DNA from: Plotosus lineatus | Taxonomy: Eukaryota; Chordata; Actinopteri; Siluriformes; Plotosidae | Direction: 5' to 3' | DNA: 64,000 nucleotides | Assembly: GCA_024760905.1 (NCBI GenBank) | Contig: CM045735.1 | Location: forward strand, 30,913,249-30,977,248 | Shown: positions 22,195-34,109 of the stretch, one piece after another | How positions within the stretch are numbered: position 1 is the first letter of the stretch | How the letters are laid out: each line of letters begins with the position of its first letter | The notes under the pieces: model-generated | What the model was told of the DNA's origin: nothing | Database searches by the model: none | Seen by the model: only the letters and a program-made list of their open reading frames with translations | Translations under genes and position numbers: made by a program

Positions 22195-23732
22195 CTGGTC
22201 CTTCTCAAAAAATTAGCATATTGTGATAAAGGTCATTATTTTCTGTAATGTACTGATAAACATTAGACTTTCATATGTATTTTAGATTCATTACACACAA
22301 CTGAAGTAGTGCAAGCCTTTTATTGTTTTAATATTGATCATTTTGGCAAAAAAGTAAAGAAAAACCAAAAATCCCTATTTCAAAAAATTAGCATATTTCA
22401 TCCGACCAATAAAAAAAGTGTTTTTAATACAAAAAAAGTCAACCTTCAAATAATTATGTTCAGTTATGCACTCAATACTTGGTCGGGAATCCTTTTGCAG
22501 AAATGACTGCTTCAATGCGACGTGGCATGGAGACAATCAGCCTGTGGCACTGCTGAGGTGTTATGGAGGCCCAGGATGCTTCGATGGCGGCCTTCAGCTC
22601 ATCCACAGTGTTGGGTCTGGTGTCTCTCAACTATCTATTCACAATATCCCACAGATTCTCTTTGGGGTTTAGGTTGAGCACAGTAATACCATGGTCAGTA
22701 AACCATTTAGCAGTGGTTTTGGCACTGTGAGCAGGTGCCAGGTCGTGCTGGAAAATGAAATCTTCATCTCCATAAAGCTTTTCAGCAGATGGAAGCATGA
22801 AGTGCTCAAAAATCTCCTGATAGCTAGCTGCATTGACCCTGCCCTTGATAAAACACAGTGGACCAACACCAGCAGTTTGACATGGCACCCCAGACCATCA
22901 CTGACTGTGGGTACTTGACACTGGACTTCAGGCATTTTGGCATCTCCTTCTCCCCAGTCTTCCTCCAGACTCTGGCACCTTGATTTCCGAATGACATGCA
23001 AAATTTGCTTTCATCCGAAAAAAGTACTTTGGACCACTGAGCAACAGTCCAGTGCTGCTTCTCTGTAGCCCAGGTCAGGCGCTTCTGCCGCTGTTTCTGG
23101 TTCAAAAGTGGCTTGACCTGGGGAATGCGGCACCTGTAGTCCAGTCCACTGCTTCCACAGGTCCCCCAAGGTCTGGAATCGGCCCTTCTCCACAATCTTC
23201 CTCAGGGTCCGGTCACCTCTTCTGGTTGTGCAGCGTTTTCTGCCACACTTTTTCCTTCCCACAGACGTCCCACTGAGGTGCCTTGATACAGGACTCTGGG
23301 AACAGCCTATTTGCTCAGAGATTTCTTTCTGTCTCTTACCCTCTTGCTTGAGGGTGTCAATGATGGCCTACTGGACAGTAGTCAGGTCGGCAATCTTACC
23401 CATGATTGCGGTTTTGAGTAATGAACCAGGCTGGGAGTTTTTAAAAGCCTCAGGAATCTTTTGCAGGTGTTTAGAGTTAATTGGTTGACTCAGATGATTA
23501 GGTTAATAGCTCATTTAGAGAACCTTTTCATCATATGCTAATTTTTTGAGATAGGAATTTTGGGTTTTCATGAGCTGTATGCCAAAATCATCAGTATTAA
23601 AACAATAAAAGACCTGAAATATTTCTGTTGGTGTGCAATGAATCTAAAATATCTGAAAGTTTACTTTTTGCCAGTACATTACAGAAAATAATGAACTTTA
23701 TCACAATATGCTAATTTTTTTAGAAGGACCAG
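22195..23732 (-). mobile_element. Tc1-type transposon, copy 1
   Basis: A 1538-bp element with terminal repeats ctggtccttctcaaaaaatt (left) and ttagaaggaccag (right), flanked by TA on both sides (22193-22194, 23733-23734). Long subterminal inverted repeats (for example attttctgtaatgtactgat) lie inside. It carries a broken transposase on the minus strand. Confidence 0.92.
22472..23403 (-). pseudogene. Tc1-type transposase, copy 1
   Basis: A DDE transposase of the Tc1 family that would cut and paste its own element at TA sites. The N-terminal helix-turn-helix region reads DTLKQEGKRQKEISEQIG and SRHLSGTSVGRKKCGRK, preceded by MGKIADLTTVQ and then a stop in place of Lys. The second DNA-binding part is RTLRKIVEKGRFQTLGDLWK. 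The catalytic part has VLFSDESKF (first Asp), FQHDLAPAHSAKT (second Asp) and ENLWDIVNR; the segment before it that normally carries NSPDL is shortened. Frame changes near 23010, 22840 and 22680 break it. All copies in the window share a short internal gap after DLWKQ. Confidence 0.88.
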
Positions 23733-23734
23733 TA

Positions 23735-24440
23735 CATGTGATGCAGGAGATGTACAGAATGCAGTCTCCAAAAAAGAGGAAAAGGTACAGATGTTGATGC
23801 AGTGAAGATATGTTTCAGTAAAATTAAGCTATTGATCACCGTCAGCATTTTGAGCTCACTGCAGCCTTTTTTGTCTCAGTCTTTCCTTTATGAAGTTCAG
23901 ATGCCAAGCGAGGAAAGTTTATTGGTTTATCATAAAGGCATTGCATTTCTGCAGTCTTATAGAAACACAAGACAAAACTCATTACACTCACAAATCAATA
24001 TGAACTGCACTTGTCCTTTTTTTGCACTCTGAATACTGTTCGTATAACACTTACCATGGTGGACTGGTCAGCAGGAAGCTCAGAATTTTCCAAGTGGACT
24101 GCATCATGTTCATGAATCTGGGGGATGGATGTTCGGGAACCTTTGCTTGTTTTTATATTTTGATCAATTCAGTTATACTTTGATTACCATAGCAGTGAAG
24201 ACAAAATGTAACAACGACATGAAAAGTGTTCCGTTCCAAAGCAAAAGCGTTCGACTCACATGTAGAAAGTTCCAGTTACATAAAACCTTTGCTTAGACAG
24301 AACTGTATAAGTAACCAGCCTGATGAACTTCCTTTCTGATAGCAGAGCTCCAGATGTCAATACTTATGCAAGTGTCATAAAACCATGAACGTGAATTTGT
24401 TGTCATGCCCGTGCTCACATGACCAACCCAATATATTTAA
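23735..24440. other. Unassigned intergenic DNA
   Basis: No gene or repeat was recognised; the open frame at 23802-24032 shows no family resemblance. Confidence 0.35.
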
Positions 24441-24444
24441 AAAG

Positions 24445-24788
24445 TGTGGTATAAGGCGCTGGATCACTGATCCAAACATTGGGGGTTCGAGTCCCACTCT
24501 CCACAAGGTTGTCACTGTCCCCCCCCAGTGCAGCTAACTGGGTTATCAAAGGCGGGCCATGTCTCTCACTGTCTATGGTGAGAGGCATGTAAAAGAACCA
24601 TTGCTGACTTTCGCAAAGAGTAGGCTGCAAGGTCATCAGCATGTTTCTGTCCGTTGCTAAAAAGGGTTGTGACAGGAAGGGCATCCGACATAAAAACCTC
24701 TGCCAAATCAAACGTGCGAATCAGATAATTCGCTGTCGCGACTCTCGAGTAAAAAGGGAAAAAGCCAAAAGTAAGACAGATAGACAGG
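24445..24788 (+). repeat. tRNA-headed SINE, tail type 1
   Basis: Head without its first ~20 bases (B-box gggttcgagtcccac), body aaccattgctgactttcg, gggttgtgacaggaagggca, aaaaacctctgccaaatc, cgctgtcgcgactctcgagt, ending in aagacagatagacag. Confidence 0.85.
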
Positions 24789-25199
24789 GGAAATATATTG
24801 CACACACTGCTGTCGTTGCTTAGTGCGCTTACACTTCATGACTTATTTTCTTACTTTGCGTGTGCATTTTTCGGTAAACTTACACATGTATTCATTTGCG
24901 GAGCACCATTTAATTTACCTAATCCTGCATTAATGAGAATTAAACCTGAACTTAGCAAAAACTTGCAACCAATCAGAGGACGGAAAAAATGTTGCTGAAA
25001 CAGCCCCATCGCTAATATAGTTTAAGTGACATCGGCCAGCACCCCTGATTCTGAAGACCTTGGGCAGATTAGATTGACATGGCAGCACATAGAAGCTGAA
25101 ATCTGTTTGGACAAAACAAAATCTAACATCCACTTACATGTACTGGAAACAGCGCAGCTAGGAGACATGCTATGAAATAAAGAGAATATATTTGGGAAT

Positions 25200-25285
25200 A
25201 AATTATTTCTGATTTTGATATACTGTATTAATCCTGTAAGGGAAATTATTTCCTCTGCATTTAACCCATCCAAAGTGAACACACA

Positions 25286-25335
<50 letters not shown>

Positions 25336-25490
25336 GTAGTGAGCTGCCACACATTGGGGGTCCCAGTAGAGCAGTTCGGGGTTATAGGCCTTGCTCAAAA
25401 GCAATAATGTGAAGGAAGGATAGGTCAGACATTGTTCCTGCTGGTTCAGGAATTGAACCAACGACCTTTTGGTCACAAAGCTCTAACCAT
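25200..25490 (-). repeat. Teleost dispersed repeat with tRNA-like end
   Basis: tattaatcctgtaaggga ... ttatttcctctgcatttaac, a CA microsatellite, then gaattgaaccaacgacctt and agctctaaccattag. The right end, read on the minus strand, has the A- and B-box layout of a tRNA-derived SINE. A second fragment of this family is at 52278-52345. Confidence 0.6.
25279..25333. repeat. (CA)n microsatellite
   Basis: Inside the dispersed repeat at 25200-25490. Confidence 0.95.
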
Positions 25491-25492
25491 TA

Positions 25493-25675
25493 GGGGCAGT
25501 CGTGGCTTGGTGGATAAGGTGATCGGTTACTGAACCAAAGCGCAGCAGTTCAAGCACCACGGTTGGGCCCTTGAGCAAGGCCCTTAGCCTTCAATTGCTC
25601 AGTTGTATAAAAAATAGCAATTGTAAGTCACTCTTGATAAGAGCATCTGCCAAATGTTGTAAATGTATTAGGCTA
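25493..25675 (+). repeat. V-SINE-like tRNA-derived SINE with L2-type tail
   Basis: Head gggcagtcgtggcttggtgg (A-box region) and cagttcaagcaccac (B-box region), then cttgagcaaggcccttagcc, then cttgataagagcatctgcca and a tgtaaatgta-type end. The end resembles the 3' end of fish L2-clade LINEs such as UnaL2, which would supply the machinery. Confidence 0.75.
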
Positions 25676-26044
25676 TGGGTGCCCTGAATACAATTTAATG
25701 GAATAATTAATACAATTTAGACAGGTAAGTACATAGAAACACAAGTGAATTGCTGTCTGTAAAGGTGTGTTCATACACTCTTTCAAAGGTCTAGAGTAAA
25801 TTACATGGGACTGCAAGGAGAACAAACTAAAATAGTTGTATATTAATGGCTTATTTTTTGTTTGTTTGTTTGTTTTAAACCATGGTAATAATGATGTTGT
25901 GTGCTCCAAGTCAGTGTTTATCCACCTTTTTTGAGCTAATTTTTGAGCTTTGAAAAAATCACGAGGCACACCGCCAGAAGGAAATGTTAAAAAATTAAAC
26001 TTTGTAGCCTATATTGACAATATAAAGTTGATCTCACCAAAGTA

Positions 26045-26783
26045 CAGTGGTACCCTGACTTATGAGTGGCTTTTATAATGAATTTTCCATGATACGAGCT
26101 TTGATCCCACCAAAAATGTGCCCCATCCAATGAGCAAAGTTTTGATTCATGAGCTCTGCCTGGGAAATGGCTTTTGCGGGCTGATAAGCCTTGTATTCAT
26201 CCGCATCTATTACTCTGCGCTCTAAGAACGCCTTGTGCAACGCTTCTCAATTATTTTCGGTGATGCCCCCCATAGGAAGGAAAAAAAAACATCCCCCACA
26301 CACACACATGACTATAAATAATGTTTACTGCACTTCATATCGTTTGCTTGGTGCTTTTTCCCTACACTGTAAGAACACAGTGAGAGCACCACTGCCACCT
26401 ACTGTAGAGGATATGCAATTACACTTGATTCGAGTACAGTATGGCAAAAAAGCATGTTCCCCAGGGTCACCCCCCCCCCCTTCCCGGCATCACACCATGC
26501 GCCCCACTATTTGAGAAGCACTGGCCTTGTGGGAGCACACCATGAGCCTTTCCTCACTGGCATTCGTGGCATGCCCATGCACAAAATTTTCCTCGTCCTC
26601 CTTTCTCTGTTACGCACCACCTTATGCCTGTTTGTGTTAGGTCATATGAGTTTGTGAGGGGGTTGGAATGGATTAATTGTTTTTCTATTATTTCCTATGG
26701 GAATTTTAGTTTTATCTAACAAATATTTAGACTTATGAGCTTGCCCTTGGAATGGATTAATTTTGTAAGTCAAGGTATCACTG
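26045..26783. mobile_element. Pogo/Tigger-like MITE
   Basis: Terminal repeats cagtggtaccctgacttat (left) and gtaagtcaaggtatcactg (right), flanked by TA (26043-26044, 26784-26785). No transposase. It also has subterminal repeats around gaatggattaatt. Confidence 0.88.
26238..26523. mobile_element. Short hAT MITE inside the pogo-like MITE
   Basis: 286 bp; ends caacgcttctcaattatt and tatttgagaagcactg; 8-bp duplication gccttgtg at 26230-26237 and 26524-26531. Contains ccactgccacctactgtag, a word often seen in fish hAT MITEs, and a C run at 26471-26480. Confidence 0.88.
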
Positions 26784-26889
26784 TATTTTGAATAGTAATC
26801 AAATAAACACAAAGAAAAAGTATTTTATAATGCTTCATATTTCGACTCAGTGTGAAACCTGCACCTGTTTGGATGAACATAGTGCTGAT

Positions 26890-27240
26890 ATCCTGTTGGT
26901 AATTGAAGAAAGACACACATGAAGCTCTTCCTCAACAGCTCTCAGTTTCTCTTTGTTTTTAGAGCAGTCAGGCCTGAAAAGCTCACCTCACACAGATATG
27001 TCATGGAAAATGGGAGCAATGTCAAAATAGCTTTGCTTGTCAGAATGGGGAACTCCTTGGCAGTAGCCACCCAAAAACTGTCCAAAAGTAGATCAGCGAA
27101 GCTTAGCTTTAAATCACAATTTTGTCTCAGTTCGGTTAGTTCTTCCTGCTCCTGTAAAGTCATGTCCTTTCCACTAACTGATGCTGAGCTATATGGGTCC
27201 CGAACCCAGTCAAGGCATTAAAAATTACATTTTCTGCTCA
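26890..27240 (-). pseudogene. hAT transposase C-terminal (dimerisation) remnant
   Basis: The minus frame 26942-27163 reads [32 protein letters not shown], and [18 protein letters not shown] followed by ALKTKRN. This is the C-terminal region of hAT transposases of the ZBED5/Charlie kind (pattern FW..v..eyP.L...A...LlPF.tsYLCE..FS.l...KtK). The catalytic DDE parts are absent. It belongs to the hAT element at 25912-27820 and keeps no start codon context, so it is a fossil rather than a host gene. Confidence 0.75.
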
Positions 27241-27829
27241 AGAGTTTTTAAATGTTTAACTATTATCTCACACAATGCAGGGCAATCTTGCCATTGCTTG
27301 GTGAGTGTGACCATTTCAAGATAGCCACTTTCTACATGTTGTTGCCAGATGCACCTTTAAACGGAATCTGCTTATTTTATCTTTACTTGTAAGCAGGTTT
27401 TGATTTCGCCGTACATTCATGTGTTCAGATCATTCAGACGATTGAAACACAATTAGAATCTTTCCTTTTCAAAAACTTCTACTGTTCATCACTGTCACCG
27501 TATAGTCTCGCAAGCCGTAATGCGACTGTCACCGTCACCTGAACCATTCATACGTCACTAATTCACTTGTCCTAAAGTACAAAGCAATTAGCTACCTGCT
27601 GCCACCTACTGATATGGAAGAGTATTACATAGTTACTCTGTCATCACGAGACACCACAGACACCCGACAACAGCAGATTATTTGCGGATGATAATTAATT
27701 CATTTTCTTTAATTTTTTTAGACCAATTAGGTGAAATTGGATAATTTTCTTATGGCCCACCAGACAATATCTCAGGTATTCCGCACAAGTGTTCCGCAGC
27801 ACAGTAGTTGAAAAATGCTGCTCCAAGTG

Positions 27830-28775
27830 ATGTAATGAGCCACGAGTGTCAGTTTTGACTCAAGCATTATCCACTCAGTACTGTATAATGTATTTAAATC
27901 TCCTAATCAGGAACCAATCAGAATGTTCCTGTAATTTCAGCAGTAATGCAATAATGTTGTTAAATTAGACAGCTATAAACATTTTGTTTCATGTCTGATT
28001 GTTCACTTTTGATAACTGTCAGTCTTCTGTATAATAATAATAATAAGAAGAAGAAGAAGAAGAAGAAGAAGAATAAAGCTGGGATGTTAGTTCACTAATC
28101 TGACCTGAGTGGAAGTGGAATCTATGAAACTATGTGGACACTCTTCCCTTTCTAGTATATCTATCTTTACATCTAGTCACTGATCTGATTCACTACCTTC
28201 TGTTTTTGTGTTATTTTCAGATAATTGAAATATAAATTGCATGTAATTGACTAGGAATGTATTGCTGACTTGGTGTGTGTGTATATCTGCTCTGACTCCA
28301 ACAGTGTTAGTAAACAAGCAAGCACTTTAAAGTAGTTGTAATTTTAAGCTAGTCAACATATTTTTGTGAAATATTCACATTCAAGCGATATAAAATATGT
28401 CTTTTGACAGAAAATCCATAATTTCCTCGATTTTGTAGAGCGAGACTATGGAAATAAGCACTGTATTTGTGTGCCATCTAGTGTAAGACTATGTAATAAC
28501 ACTGCAGTGATAAGATTGACAGAAATAAAAGAGACAGAGAAAGAATCAAACAAAGAAACAACCAAACAAATTGATAAAAAACGATTTTAAAGGCTTTCTG
28601 TTGACCCCCAGTTATGATTTTCTTTATAGATGCCCGACACCAGAAAAAAAGAAAGAAAGAAAGAACGAAAGAAAGAAATTTTGAAAGTGGTTTGAATATC
28701 ACAGAAGAAGTAATTAATATAAAATCCTGTAACAAATATCAAACACTGGAATTGTATTGAAATTGCAAATAGATA
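27830..28775. other. Unassigned A/T-rich DNA with an (AAT)(AAG) tract
   Basis: The tract 28031-28072 is a compound trinucleotide repeat. A GAAA-rich tract is at 28646-28680. Nothing else was recognised. Confidence 0.4.
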
Positions 28776-28778
28776 TCA

Positions 28779-29117
28779 GTTCATTTTCTGTAACCACTTA
28801 ATCCTAATTGGTAGCGGGGAGGCTGGTACCCATCCCAACCGACTCTGGGCGAGGCCAGAGTACACCCTGGACTGCTCGCCAGGCCATCGCAGGGCGGAAA
28901 CATGTTGACGGCTTTACAGCTACTCTTGTCGAAAGTTAACAATGGTTATTTTACATGAACCTCTCACCATAGACAGTGAGAGACATGCCCGGCCTTTGAT
29001 AACCCAGTTATCTGCACTGGGGAGACAGCAGTGACAACCTTGTGGAGAGTGGGACTAAAATCCCCAACCTTAGGATCAGCAATCCAGTGCCCTATACCAC
29101 GAGGCCACCACTGCCCA
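28779..29117 (-). repeat. tRNA-headed SINE, tail type 2
   Basis: Complete in outline on the minus strand: gggcagtggtggcctcgtgg head, gattttagtcccactctcc, body aaccattgttaactttcg, tail gcgatggcctggcgagcagt and ccgctaccaattaggatta. Confidence 0.85.
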
Positions 29118-29216
29118 CTGCAAAGTTATGTTTATATAAAAAAAAAGATTTCATTGGTTTATTGTTATTTATTTGAATATAGTTCCACTTTATTTTATTT
29201 AATACACAATTTTTGT

Positions 29217-29435
29217 AGGGCAGCATGGTGGTGCAGTGGGGAGCATGTCTGCCTCATAGAAAGAAGGCTTGGGTTGGAGTCCCGGTTCTTGTGCATTTCT
29301 GTCTGGAGTTTTCATGTTCTCTGTGCTTGAATGGATTTCCTCCAAGTACTCCGGTTTCCTCTTACAGTCCAAAAAACAAGTATAGACAGCTAATTGACAA
29401 TTCCAGATTGCCCCTGAGTGTGAGAATTTGCACAT
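29217..29435 (+). repeat. DANA-like SINE without tail
   Basis: Head ggcagcatggtggtgcagtg, B-box-like gggttggagtcccgg, middle gtactccggtttcctc and tgcccctgagtgtgag. It ends before the tail module, shortly before RTE copy B. Confidence 0.8.
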
Positions 29436-30735
29436 TTTTGGAAATAGACAGCCACATCGGAGATAAATAATCTGTTGTTTTCATTCTTGGTAACTTTGTA
29501 CTATTCTTCTTCTTTTCCTTTCGGCTGTTCCCTTCAGGGGCCGCCACAGCGAATCATCTGCCTCCATCTCACCCTATCCTCTGCATCTTCTTCTCTTACA
29601 CCAACTGCCTTCATGTCCTTCTTCACCACATCCATGAATCGTCTCTTTGGTCTTCCTCTGGGCCTTCTGCCTGGTACTTCCAACCTCAGCATCCTACTAG
29701 CAATATACTCACTATCCCACCTTTGTACATGTCCAAACCATCTCAATTTAGCCTCTCTGACTTTGTCTCCAAAACATCTTACATGAGCTGTCCCTCTGAT
29801 GTGTCTTACATCTCTTATACATGTCCTGCACCACTCTAACATGCTTCTCTGCCACTCTAGACTTCCTCATGCAATACTACAGTTCCTCTCTCGGCACCCT
29901 GTCATATGCTTTCTCCAGATACACAAAGGCACAATGCTGCTCCTTCTGAACTTCTCTGTACTTCTCTGTTAACATCCTCAAAGCAAACACTGCATCTGTG
30001 GTGCTCTTTCATGGCATGAAACCAAACTGTTGTTCACAAATGCTGACCTCTGCCCTTAGTCTAGTTTCCACTATTCTTTCCCATAACTTCATCGTATGGT
30101 TCATGAACTTTATCCTTCTGCAGTTGATACAACTCTGCACGTCTCCCTTGTTCTTAAAAATGGGCACCATCACACTTCTCCTCCATTCCTCCGGCATCTA
30201 CTCACTCTCTAAGACCTTGTTGAATGTTCTTGTCAGAAAATCTACTGATACCTCTCCTAGACACTTCCATACCTCCACCGTTATGTTATCAGGACCAACT
30301 GCCTTTCCATTCTTCATCCTCTTCAATACCCTCCTCACTTCACCCTTAGTAATCTATACTACTTCCTGGTCCTCGATTGTCACTTCTTCTACTCTTTTTT
30401 CTCATTCATTTTCCTCATTCGTCAGATCTTCAAAGTACTCTTTCCATCTTCCCAGCACACTTCTGTCATCAGTCAATACATTTCCCTCTCTGTTGTTAAT
30501 CACTCTAACTTGCTGCACATCCTTCCCATCTCTATTTCTCTGCTGTGCCAACCTGCATAGATCATTTTCTCCCTCTTTACTGTCCAACCTATCATACAAG
30601 TCATTATACGCCCTCTGTTTGGCCTTTGACACCGCTACCTTCGCCTTACACTGTCTCCCTGTACTCCTGTTTACTCTCTTCGGTCCTCTCTATGTCCCAC
30701 TTCTTCTTAGCTAACCTCTTCCTTTGTACACACTC

Positions 30736-31335
30736 CTACACTTCCTCATTGCACCACCAAGTCTCCTTATCTACTCTCCTTCTAGATGACACACCAAGTA
30801 TTCTCCTACCTGTCTCCCTGATCACATTAGCTGTAGTTGTCAAGTCATCTGGAAGCACTTCCTGACCACCCAAAGCCTGTTTCAACTCCTCCTTGAAGAC
30901 AACACGACACTTTTCCTTTTTCAGCTTCCACCACTTTGTCTTCTGCTCTGCCTTTGCCTCCTTCACCTTCCTCACCATCAGCGTCATCCTGCACACCACC
31001 ATACTATGCTGTTTGGCAACACTCTCACCCACTACAACTTTGCAGTCACTGACTTCCTTCAAATTACATCGCCTGCACAAGATGTAGTCTACATGTGTGC
31101 TCCTATCTCCACTTTTATAAGTCACCCTATGCTCCTGTCTCTTCTGGAAGAAAGTATTCACCACAGCCATTTCCATCCTTTTTGCAAAATTTACCAACAT
31201 CTGTCCTTCTGCGTTCTTGTCCTGGATACCAAACCTGCCCATCACTTCCTCGTCCCCTTTGTTTCCTGCACCAACATGTCCATTGAAGTCTGCCCCAATG
31301 GTCACTGTTTCATCTCTGAGGGAACTCTGCATCAC
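30736..31335 (-). pseudogene. RTE copy B endonuclease C-terminal part and linker
   Basis: Reads IGADFNGHVGAGNKGDEEV, FAKRMEMAVVNTFFQK, STHVDYILCRRC and SVAKQHSMVVCRMTL. The catalytic Asp and His positions are kept. A stop just upstream (at about 31340) separates it from the N-terminal endonuclease half. It is the longest intact frame of copy B and is nonfunctional with the RT core deleted. Confidence 0.8.
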
Positions 31336-31967
31336 TTCATCTAGCTCACTCCATAATCACTCCTTCTCTTCTAGCTCACATCCTGCCTGTGGGACATAAG
31401 CACTCACAACATTGAGCATCACACCTTCAATTTCTAAGTTGAGATTCATCATTCTGTCTGACACTCTTTTCACTTCTAGAACATTCCTGACAAACTCCTC
31501 CTTCAAGATGACTCCTACTCCATTTCTCTTCCCAACCATACCATGAAAAAGGTAAGCTTAAACCCTGCTCCTAAGCTTCTAGCCTTGCGACCTTTCCACC
31601 TGGTCTCCTGAACATACAGTATGTCCACCATCCTCCTCTGCATCATGTCAGCCAGCTCTCTACCTTTTTCTTTCATAGTTCCAACATTCAAAGTCCCTAC
31701 TTTCAGTCTTAGACTCATGCCTTTCCTCTTATCTCTCTGCCTACACATACGCCTCCTGCCTCTCCTTCTTCGACGTCTTCGACCAACAGTAGTCCAATTT
31801 CCACCAGCACCCTGTTGGTAAACAGCATTGGCCGATCCGTTATGAAATTCTTTCTTGTGATTCGCATATTTTATTTGGCATTTGTTTTAAGCCGGATGCC
31901 CTTCCTGACGCAACCCTCTGCATTTATCCGGGCTTGGGACCGGCGTGAGGGAGAGACACTGGTTTTT

Positions 31968-31969
<2 letters not shown>

Positions 31970-32019
<50 letters not shown>
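31970..32019. repeat. (CA)n tract at the 5' end of RTE copy B
   Basis: A CA run between gagacactggtttttga and ccttcatggctgcatt; copies A, C and E have a G/C homopolymer at the same place. Confidence 0.95.
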
Positions 32020-32022
<3 letters not shown>

Positions 32023-32282
32023 CATGGCTGCATTCTGAAGTGAATGAACTTCCTCGAATGAAAGGGAAAATCTGCTCGAGAAAGTTTATGTGCTTTGACC
32101 ACTTGGGGACAGCAAAGTCTACCTTCTTGATTTCTGTCTTCATTTGATTTATGGATCTGACAAAGAAACTGGAACATTTTCCAACTACCCAAATTCAAAC
32201 TTGAATAAATATTTCCATGTGCAAGTTTATTTGTGAATCAATGATTCAAAATCTTTAATGCATGCCTGGGAGATAATTTGTT

Positions 32283-32587
32283 CATTCATTTTCTGAACTG
32301 GAGAGGCTGGTGCCCATCTCAACCGACTCTGAGCGAGGTCCGCACCAGACGGCTCGCTAGGCCATCGTAGGCCCAACACTCACACAACCATTCATACGCT
32401 CATGGGAAATTTGCAACAGTCAAGTAATCTACTGTGCATTTTTTTTTGGACTGTGGGAGGAAACCAGAGTACCCGGAGGAAACCCTCGCAAGCACTGGTA
32501 GAAGATGCAAACACCCAAGCTGTGAATCAAACCCAGGACCTTCTTACTGTGAGGTGAAAGTGGCAACCACTATGCCACTGTGCAGCC
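32283..32587 (-). repeat. DANA-like tRNA SINE
   Basis: On the minus strand: ggggctgcacagtggcatag head, B-box gggtttgattcacag, agtccaaaaaaaaatgcaca middle, gcgagccgtctggtgcgg tail. The proximal tail is shortened. Confidence 0.75.
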
Positions 32588-32589
32588 CC

Positions 32590-33045
32590 TGGCATTTATT
32601 GACTTTATAAAGAAATGTTGAATATGTCAAGTTCTATCAATGATCACAGTTTAACTAATTACACAATTATTATCAAAAGCTATTATTAGTAAATAGAAGG
32701 CTGTTCATTCTGTCCTTGCTGCATATTGACTTTTTCGTCATCCTACTAATAATAGGATGATACTGCTTCTCCAGGGAATATCATCCTGCATCTACCAGAA
32801 TTTAATGCACATTTACCTAATACTGTATATTAAAAATGGTGACTACTATATTGTGGAAATCTGCAGAAAATCTAACACGTCAGTGTCACACATTTCAGTA
32901 CCAGTTTTGTGATCAAATATAAAATTAGATCCACAATCATCCACACTGTTCTCACACATACATAGATTGAGCTGCAAGTAACTAAAGACCATCTGGGATT
33001 CAATGTGCTGCTTAAAAATGGGAGGAAATGGGCTCCCATGTATTT
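32590..33045. other. Unassigned A/T-rich DNA
   Basis: No gene or repeat was recognised. Confidence 0.35.
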
Positions 33046-33049
33046 GTTT

Positions 33050-33121
33050 ATTCTCTCTTGCTCTCTCTGTCTCTCACTCTCGCTCACTCTCTCTCGCTCT
33101 CTCTATCTATCTATCTAGCTA

Positions 33122-33166
<45 letters not shown>

Positions 33167-33250
33167 GAAGTCACTCTTTCTGTCTCTCCGTTACTCTCTC
33201 TCTGTATCTCATTCAGATTCTCTCTCTCTCTCTCAGTTACTCTATTTTTC
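33050..33250. repeat. Compound (CT)n(CTAT)n(TA)n(CT)n microsatellite
   Basis: CT-rich to 33100, CTAT units to 33124, TA units to 33162, then interrupted CT. Confidence 0.9.
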
Positions 33251-33810
33251 TTTTTGTCTCTTAGTTACTATCTGTCTGTCTTGTCACATTCTGTATTGTG
33301 TGATTTCATCTCTATCTGCTCCTGGGGCCACACATTCCCGTTCCACCTCCCCAACACACACACACACACAAATCTAGTTTGTGACTATCTGGTTACACTG
33401 CTGTATAAAAGCAAACGTTACTGTTCTATGTGATTCTCTTGCGTTTATCTTTGTTACATGGACTGACACGTAACATAATTGTTCAATAAAATAATCTCTA
33501 GTTTATATTTATGATTCATTTTCCAACTGATGGCTGTGGTTTTGTTCCAAAACTGTGGAAATGTCTGACAATGTGTGTATGTCTGAAACCTGCAGCAACA
33601 TGTTACCAGAGTCTGTCGGAAATTGATTTGAGACTCAGAATGGAATTTTCACTCACCACAATGTTTAAATACAATCTCCAGTATGACGTGTGTTTAGTCA
33701 GAACAAGTTTTGATCTTAAGTACTAAAACACTGCTGCATCACGATGAAACTAAGGCTCTATCTATATACCAAGTAGGTTTAACCAATTGAGTAAATAAAT
33801 GCATGAATAA
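33250..33810. other. Unassigned DNA
   Basis: The frame at 33511-33726 has no recognisable motif and no splice context. A short CA tract is at 33354-33369. Confidence 0.35.
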
Positions 33811-33811
33811 T

Positions 33812-34101
33812 TGAATTAGGGTCACAGGGAAGCTGGAGCCTATCTCAGCTGACTCCCGGCGAACATGGGGTATACCCTGGACAGCTCACCGGACTGCTGC
33901 AGGGACAACCCACATATAGCATCACACTGACTCTCACACAATTAACTTACTATGCATGTTTTTTAAACTGTAAAAGGAATCCAGAATACATGGAGGAAAC
34001 CTACACAAGCATGGGGAGACCAACACAGAAACGCACGAGCCAAAGTATCATACCTGGGCCTTCATACTGTGAGCCGGACATGCTAACCACTGCGTCACCG
34101 T
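33812..34101 (-). repeat. DANA-like tRNA SINE
   Basis: Minus-strand head with cggtgacgcagtggttagca, a worn B-box, ggtttcctccatgtattc, aacatgcatagtaagtta and tail agctgtccagggtatacccc. Confidence 0.75.
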
Positions 34102-34109
34102 CTTTATAC

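Larger units (their letters stand above)
25912..27820 (-). mobile_element. hAT transposon (Charlie-like) with nested insertions
   Basis: The left end is cagtgtttatccaccttttt, the right end agttgaaaaatgctg, and the 8-bp duplication ctccaagt lies at 25904-25911 and 27821-27828. A transposase remnant is on the minus strand. Inside it, at 26045-26783, sits a pogo-like MITE, which in turn holds a smaller hAT MITE at 26238-26523. Confidence 0.88.
29516..32034 (-). mobile_element. RTE-clade LINE, copy B, internally deleted
   Basis: About 2.5 kb with both element ends: the 3' end ctgaagggaacagccgaaag at 29516-29540 and the 5' end ggctgcatt region at 32025-32034. The poly-G leader is replaced by a (TG)n tract (31970-32017). 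A deletion joins the QDMYERCK region to IRGTAHV near 29800, removing the FADD palm of RT. Endonuclease pieces lie at 30736-31335, 31357-31539 and 31515-31748, and RT fingers at 30009-30632. No clear target-site duplication. Confidence 0.9.

Noticed and set aside
26942..27163. Host ZBED-type gene
   Set aside because: The similarity is to a hAT dimerisation domain, but it lies inside an element with hAT ends and an 8-base duplication and is incomplete.
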